This document shows, one piece after another, positions 60,681-64,000 of a stretch of 64,000 nt of DNA. The first letter of the stretch is position 1, and the number at the start of each line of letters is the position of its first letter. The notes under the pieces were generated by a model. That model had not been told where the DNA came from. It saw nothing but the letters and a program-made list of their open reading frames with translations, and searched no databases. Location of the stretch: assembly GCF_000003605.2 (NCBI RefSeq), contig NW_003134869.1:36368-100367 (forward strand), read 5' to 3'. Position numbers and translations under genes: made by a program. The stretch comes from Saccoglossus kowalevskii (lineage: Eukaryota; Hemichordata; Enteropneusta; Harrimaniidae).

Positions 60681-61855
60681 GTCTGAATTGGTCTCATAAC
60701 GAATTCCTGAAATTCTCGATCCTTGTGATTAAATATGCAAATACGTGTTGTTATAAAAGTGTGCTATGTGTAAGAGCTAGACAGGATGTCCATATTGGTA
60801 TTTAAGATTGTTAGTTTTATTTACGTTCATGATGGAATGCATTGTGCAAGTATAGAAACACTTGGAAGTTGTGCTTATGCAAGGAATTCTAAATATTCTG
60901 TACATATTGTGTTCATGTGTTAAGTAGTATTAGCATGAGAATTGAAAACATCTTTACACCTGTTTGCTGGTGGTATGGGATGATTTTTACTGCATCACTT
61001 AATTGTTTCACTCACCGGCACATGAATGGGTTTTTGGTAGGAAGGACCGATAAATCAAGTATTAATGATACTGTAGATGTTGTCATGCCGACCCGACCCA
61101 TAGCTCCCCAGTTAAAATCCTACCTGGATTTGACCCCTATCTGACTCAATGTGGAAGCCAAAGCTATCGACCGAACAGGGACGAAAGCAGGTTTGATTAC
61201 GGGGTGCACACCTTCATAATGACTTAACTGCCACATTGCATTGTGGGATATGCATATATTAGTAATATCGGTTTTAGGGGGCACGGGTTATCTTGATATG
61301 AAATTGAAGAAGCTACTTTATCTGGTGCATGTAATCGACACAGACTTGTTGATGCACACTAATTTCCGTAATGCCAGCCCTGTCACACTAAAAAACCCAA
61401 CCATGAAATATACTTTCTGTGACAAAGAATACTCTGTTAACATTTGCAGTTTGCTTATTAAAAAAAGTTATAGTGGAGAAAGCACAGTGATGTTTAAAGT
61501 AGAAAATTCATGCCTGACACAAAAATATCCAGGTGAATACTGATTGGCAAGTTGTCAGCTTTTTGCCGAAGGATATTGGTCAGGTAACTGTTATATCCAT
61601 CGAGGATGATTTGGTTCACCTCGGTGTACTATGGCACAACTAATCAAGCATACTCTTTGTTGACTTTACTGTTGACCTTATGACCTCTTGAGCCGTCCAA
61701 TCAGGCTAGCCCTGAACCTCCACCATGTTTGATAAATTCCATCTCTCTTTACATAGCAAGTCATTATAAAAAAGTGTAGAAAAGTTTTTATAACCTTTTT
61801 AGGACCCATAAGTCAGCTTTTGTTACCTTTCACTATAGAAAAACTAACAATTTTG

Positions 61856-61858
<3 letters not shown>

Positions 61859-61892
<34 letters not shown>
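61859..61892 (+). repeat. (TA)n microsatellite
   Basis: About 16 consecutive TA dinucleotides. Confidence 0.95.
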
Positions 61893-61897
<5 letters not shown>

Positions 61898-62993
61898 AAT
61901 TAAAAAAAAAATGGTCCAAAATTAACTGAGAAATTGTAGCAAAAACATAACAATATTTTAAATTTATTGGCATTTAAAGTATGAATTATGTTGGACAAAA
62001 TTTTTTGAAATTTTTCTCTTGGCCTAAGGTAATGAGAAAAACATTGTCGAACATTGACTGACTTAAGACAGATAGGTTTCCAATTTAAAAAAAAATATTT
62101 AGATTGATTATTGTATAATATTCTTATAAATTTTTTTCTATTTTTTGCATCTTTTATCTTGCATTTTGCCCCCTCCCCAAATCTTGTGATTTTGGCAACT
62201 TAGTCACATGTAATAAAATTGTTGGTTACGAAGGAAAGAATTCCAGCCCTTCCCCAAAGATATTTCTGTGTCTTATAAGTAAGTGGGTTGTAGAAAATAT
62301 CGTGTACCGAACAGGTGAAATATGACTCTTACCTCTCAATCACTTATTAAAAATAACTTTAATCATGTCATATGGTATATGGTTCTGTTGTGCCTATGCT
62401 AAGTAGGTGCACTAAATATAAATATATGCACATACATAAAAAGAACTAATGGAATTAATATGAATAAATGTTTTTAAAATAATGCATATTCTTAAATAAA
62501 TTTATAATGAATAAATACATGTAATTGAAAACGATTAATTAAATATTATTAAATTGATAAAGTATGATGAATATATTGAAATAAATATATTTTTGAATAT
62601 TAAATATAATAAAATTATATTATATAATATTGAATAAATATATAAAAATGTATAAATAATTGATACATGCAGATAAAAAAAATATTCTATAAAAAATATA
62701 TAAAAATGATTAATTGTTTTATTAGGTTATTTATATTAAAATATTATTAATTATTGGTTACAAGCAGATGAAACAAATACATAAAATATAATAAATTAAT
62801 ACATATTTTCATAAATGACAAATAAAATATTTAATACAAGTATTGTTCAATCATGAGATAAAATTTTGCAAATATATAAATAGATAATTGAATAGAAATG
62901 AATTTAATATTTATATACTGAATAAAAATGCACGACTATTGAATTAGACTAGACTTGGTGTAATGTATGTTAACTGTACATCATTGTTATCAG

Positions 62994-63152
62994 CGGATCA
63001 CGACTACATGCCTTCGTCTTCCACTAATAGAATGCGCTTTATAGGTCTGACCAATCAGATGTTGAGGGCAAGCACTGATTTCCTTCACTCATCATTTTTG
63101 TCCACAAATCTAGAAAATTGCAATAGCGTCTTGTCTTCAGGATATACATCAG
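62994..63152 (+). CDS. Candidate internal exon, phase 1-1
   Basis: An acceptor (ttgttatcag, ending 62993) precedes 159 bases open in one frame, ending at donor GTGTGC (63153). The 52 whole codons include DHDYMPSSST, RMRFIGLTNQ and NSVLSSGYTS: Ser/Thr/Asn-rich and free of low-complexity tracts, unlike the very AT-rich DNA on both sides (62440-62940). The exon starts and ends in phase 1, so it would accept any of the candidate first exons at 38008, 48662 and 54354. No family was recognised. Confidence 0.4.
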
Positions 63153-63677
63153 GTGTGCATACAATTTTTTTTTTTTTTTTCAAGATTACGAATGTGATTA
63201 TTTAAAATAATTTTAAAAAAAATAATATTTATTGTTTGATAAGTAACAGCCATTATTTAGTTTTTTGTTTGTTTTTTTTTTAGCTTGTAGTCGATACATG
63301 CGAGATACGAGTGAATTCATGAAACCACTGTAACGTTTGCAATCTTTTGCAAATATTTTGTGTACTTAATGTATTTTTGTATAATGAATATATTTTCTCC
63401 CAGGCTGCAAAAACATTGAGATGTTCTTTAGTTTAGTTTTGCTTAAAGAAAAATTTTCACAATATTGTGGCATAGTCTTAGCGTAACCTCTTTATTCCTT
63501 ATCAAATTAGGAAAAATTCTAACAGTGAAAATGAATGTGAAGAATTACATGACTTTTGTTTTTGCACGGCAAATAGTGTTGATAGTGTTTGAAAAATAGA
63601 CGCAATGTGTTTTGTGTATTTGGCAGATATACGACTCTTACCCTCAACAATATCTCGGTGGTCATTTTATGTATTGG

Positions 63678-63805
63678 TTAAATCGCTACAATCGTCACAC
63701 AGCATGCGTTCGAATAAATGTAAACAATGTTTTTTACATGCATTGCATACTTCGCTATGGGTCCCATATCGAACACGATGCAGCACAACAATCGTAGCAC
63801 TCTAA
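63678..63805. mobile_element. Family C MITE, copy 4 (diverged)
   Basis: It starts TTAAATCGCTACAATCGTC. The right end, read inversely, is TTAGAGTGCTACGATTG. The middle (cgctatgggtcccatatcgaacacga) matches copy 3 with substitutions. Confidence 0.6.
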
Positions 63806-63835
63806 CTGTGGACAACTATATTTCATTAGTCAGAA

Positions 63836-64000
63836 TACTGTGGATGACTTTATTTTAGGTGGAATTTGCTGGAAAACAGCATATTGACACAAGTAATTTG
63901 TTTTCACTGATTTGCATGAAGTGACGTGTAAACCAGTTTGGAATTACAGTATTTTTAGTGCATTTTCTTTATACTGATTTTAATACCACCTTAGGGGAAA
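63836..64000. mobile_element. Family A-related MITE, diverged, runs to window edge
   Basis: TACTGTGGATGACTTTATTTTAGGTGG starts like family A, but the middle differs and the right end is not reached or is decayed. Confidence 0.4.

Larger units (their letters stand above)
57255..62993. other. Gene-poor stretch upstream of candidate exon 62994
   Basis: Holds the 27-bp array, MITE A11, (TA)n and a very AT-rich segment (62440-62940). A 100-codon ORF at 61241-61543 has no recognised homology and no convincing acceptor. Confidence 0.5.

Noticed and set aside
61241-61543. 100-codon plus ORF (ends QKYPGEY)
   Set aside because: Reasonable composition, but no homology recognised and no good acceptor; not enough for an exon call.

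Overview
The window is AT-rich animal nuclear DNA from a draft assembly, with a 50-base run of N at 31459-31508. It carries genes with many introns and GT-AG splice sites, and is packed with short inverted-repeat elements. The gene set (cytidine deaminase, the Ran-binding factor Mog1/RANGRF, a centrin-like EF-hand protein, the cation-dependent mannose-6-phosphate receptor) points to a bilaterian. The AT richness and MITE load suggest a marine invertebrate such as a mollusc, brachiopod or hemichordate. The species cannot be fixed from the sequence alone.

Layout. 1-2075 (+): the last three coding exons of cytidine deaminase. 6162-13641 (-): a complete six-exon RANGRF gene, 186 aa. 14216-20559 (+): a complete five-exon centrin-like gene, 220 aa, head-to-head with RANGRF across 574 bp. 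20560-27890: intergenic, with repeats and a 12-bp tandem array. 27891-34456 (-): a complete six-exon M6PR gene, 274 aa, with its ligand-binding core and C-terminal sorting signal intact. 34457-38007: intergenic, with CACGTG-type E-boxes upstream of M6PR. 38008-64000: about 26 kb with no recognised full gene. It holds three candidate alternative first exons (38008, 48662, 54354), all ending in phase 1, and a phase 1-1 candidate internal exon at 62994-63152. It also has one minus-strand candidate exon (51568-51819), a LINE 3' end and several tandem arrays.

The mobile fraction is the most striking feature. Two palindromic ~200-bp families (A, TACTGTAAAATACTT ends; B, TACTGTAAAATGACTAA ends) occur about 18 times. 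A CpG-rich family (C) is bounded by TTAA. A ~360-bp CpG-rich element (D) sits as an inverted pair around centrin exons 3-5, with a decayed third copy. Families E to H also occur, plus LINE remnants. Tandem arrays have units of 50, 60, 12, 57, about 12-18 and 27 bp. Several long open reading frames in this window exist only because an array unit is a multiple of three. No operon, CRISPR array, rRNA or convincing tRNA was seen.

The genes do not form one pathway. M6PR serves lysosomal enzyme sorting, RANGRF the Ran nuclear-transport cycle, CDA pyrimidine salvage, and the centrin-like protein probably centrioles or cilia. No single undescribed system is demonstrated. The best leads are the M6PR substitutions, the paired D elements, the G elements with a shared coding remnant, and the alternative-first-exon locus.
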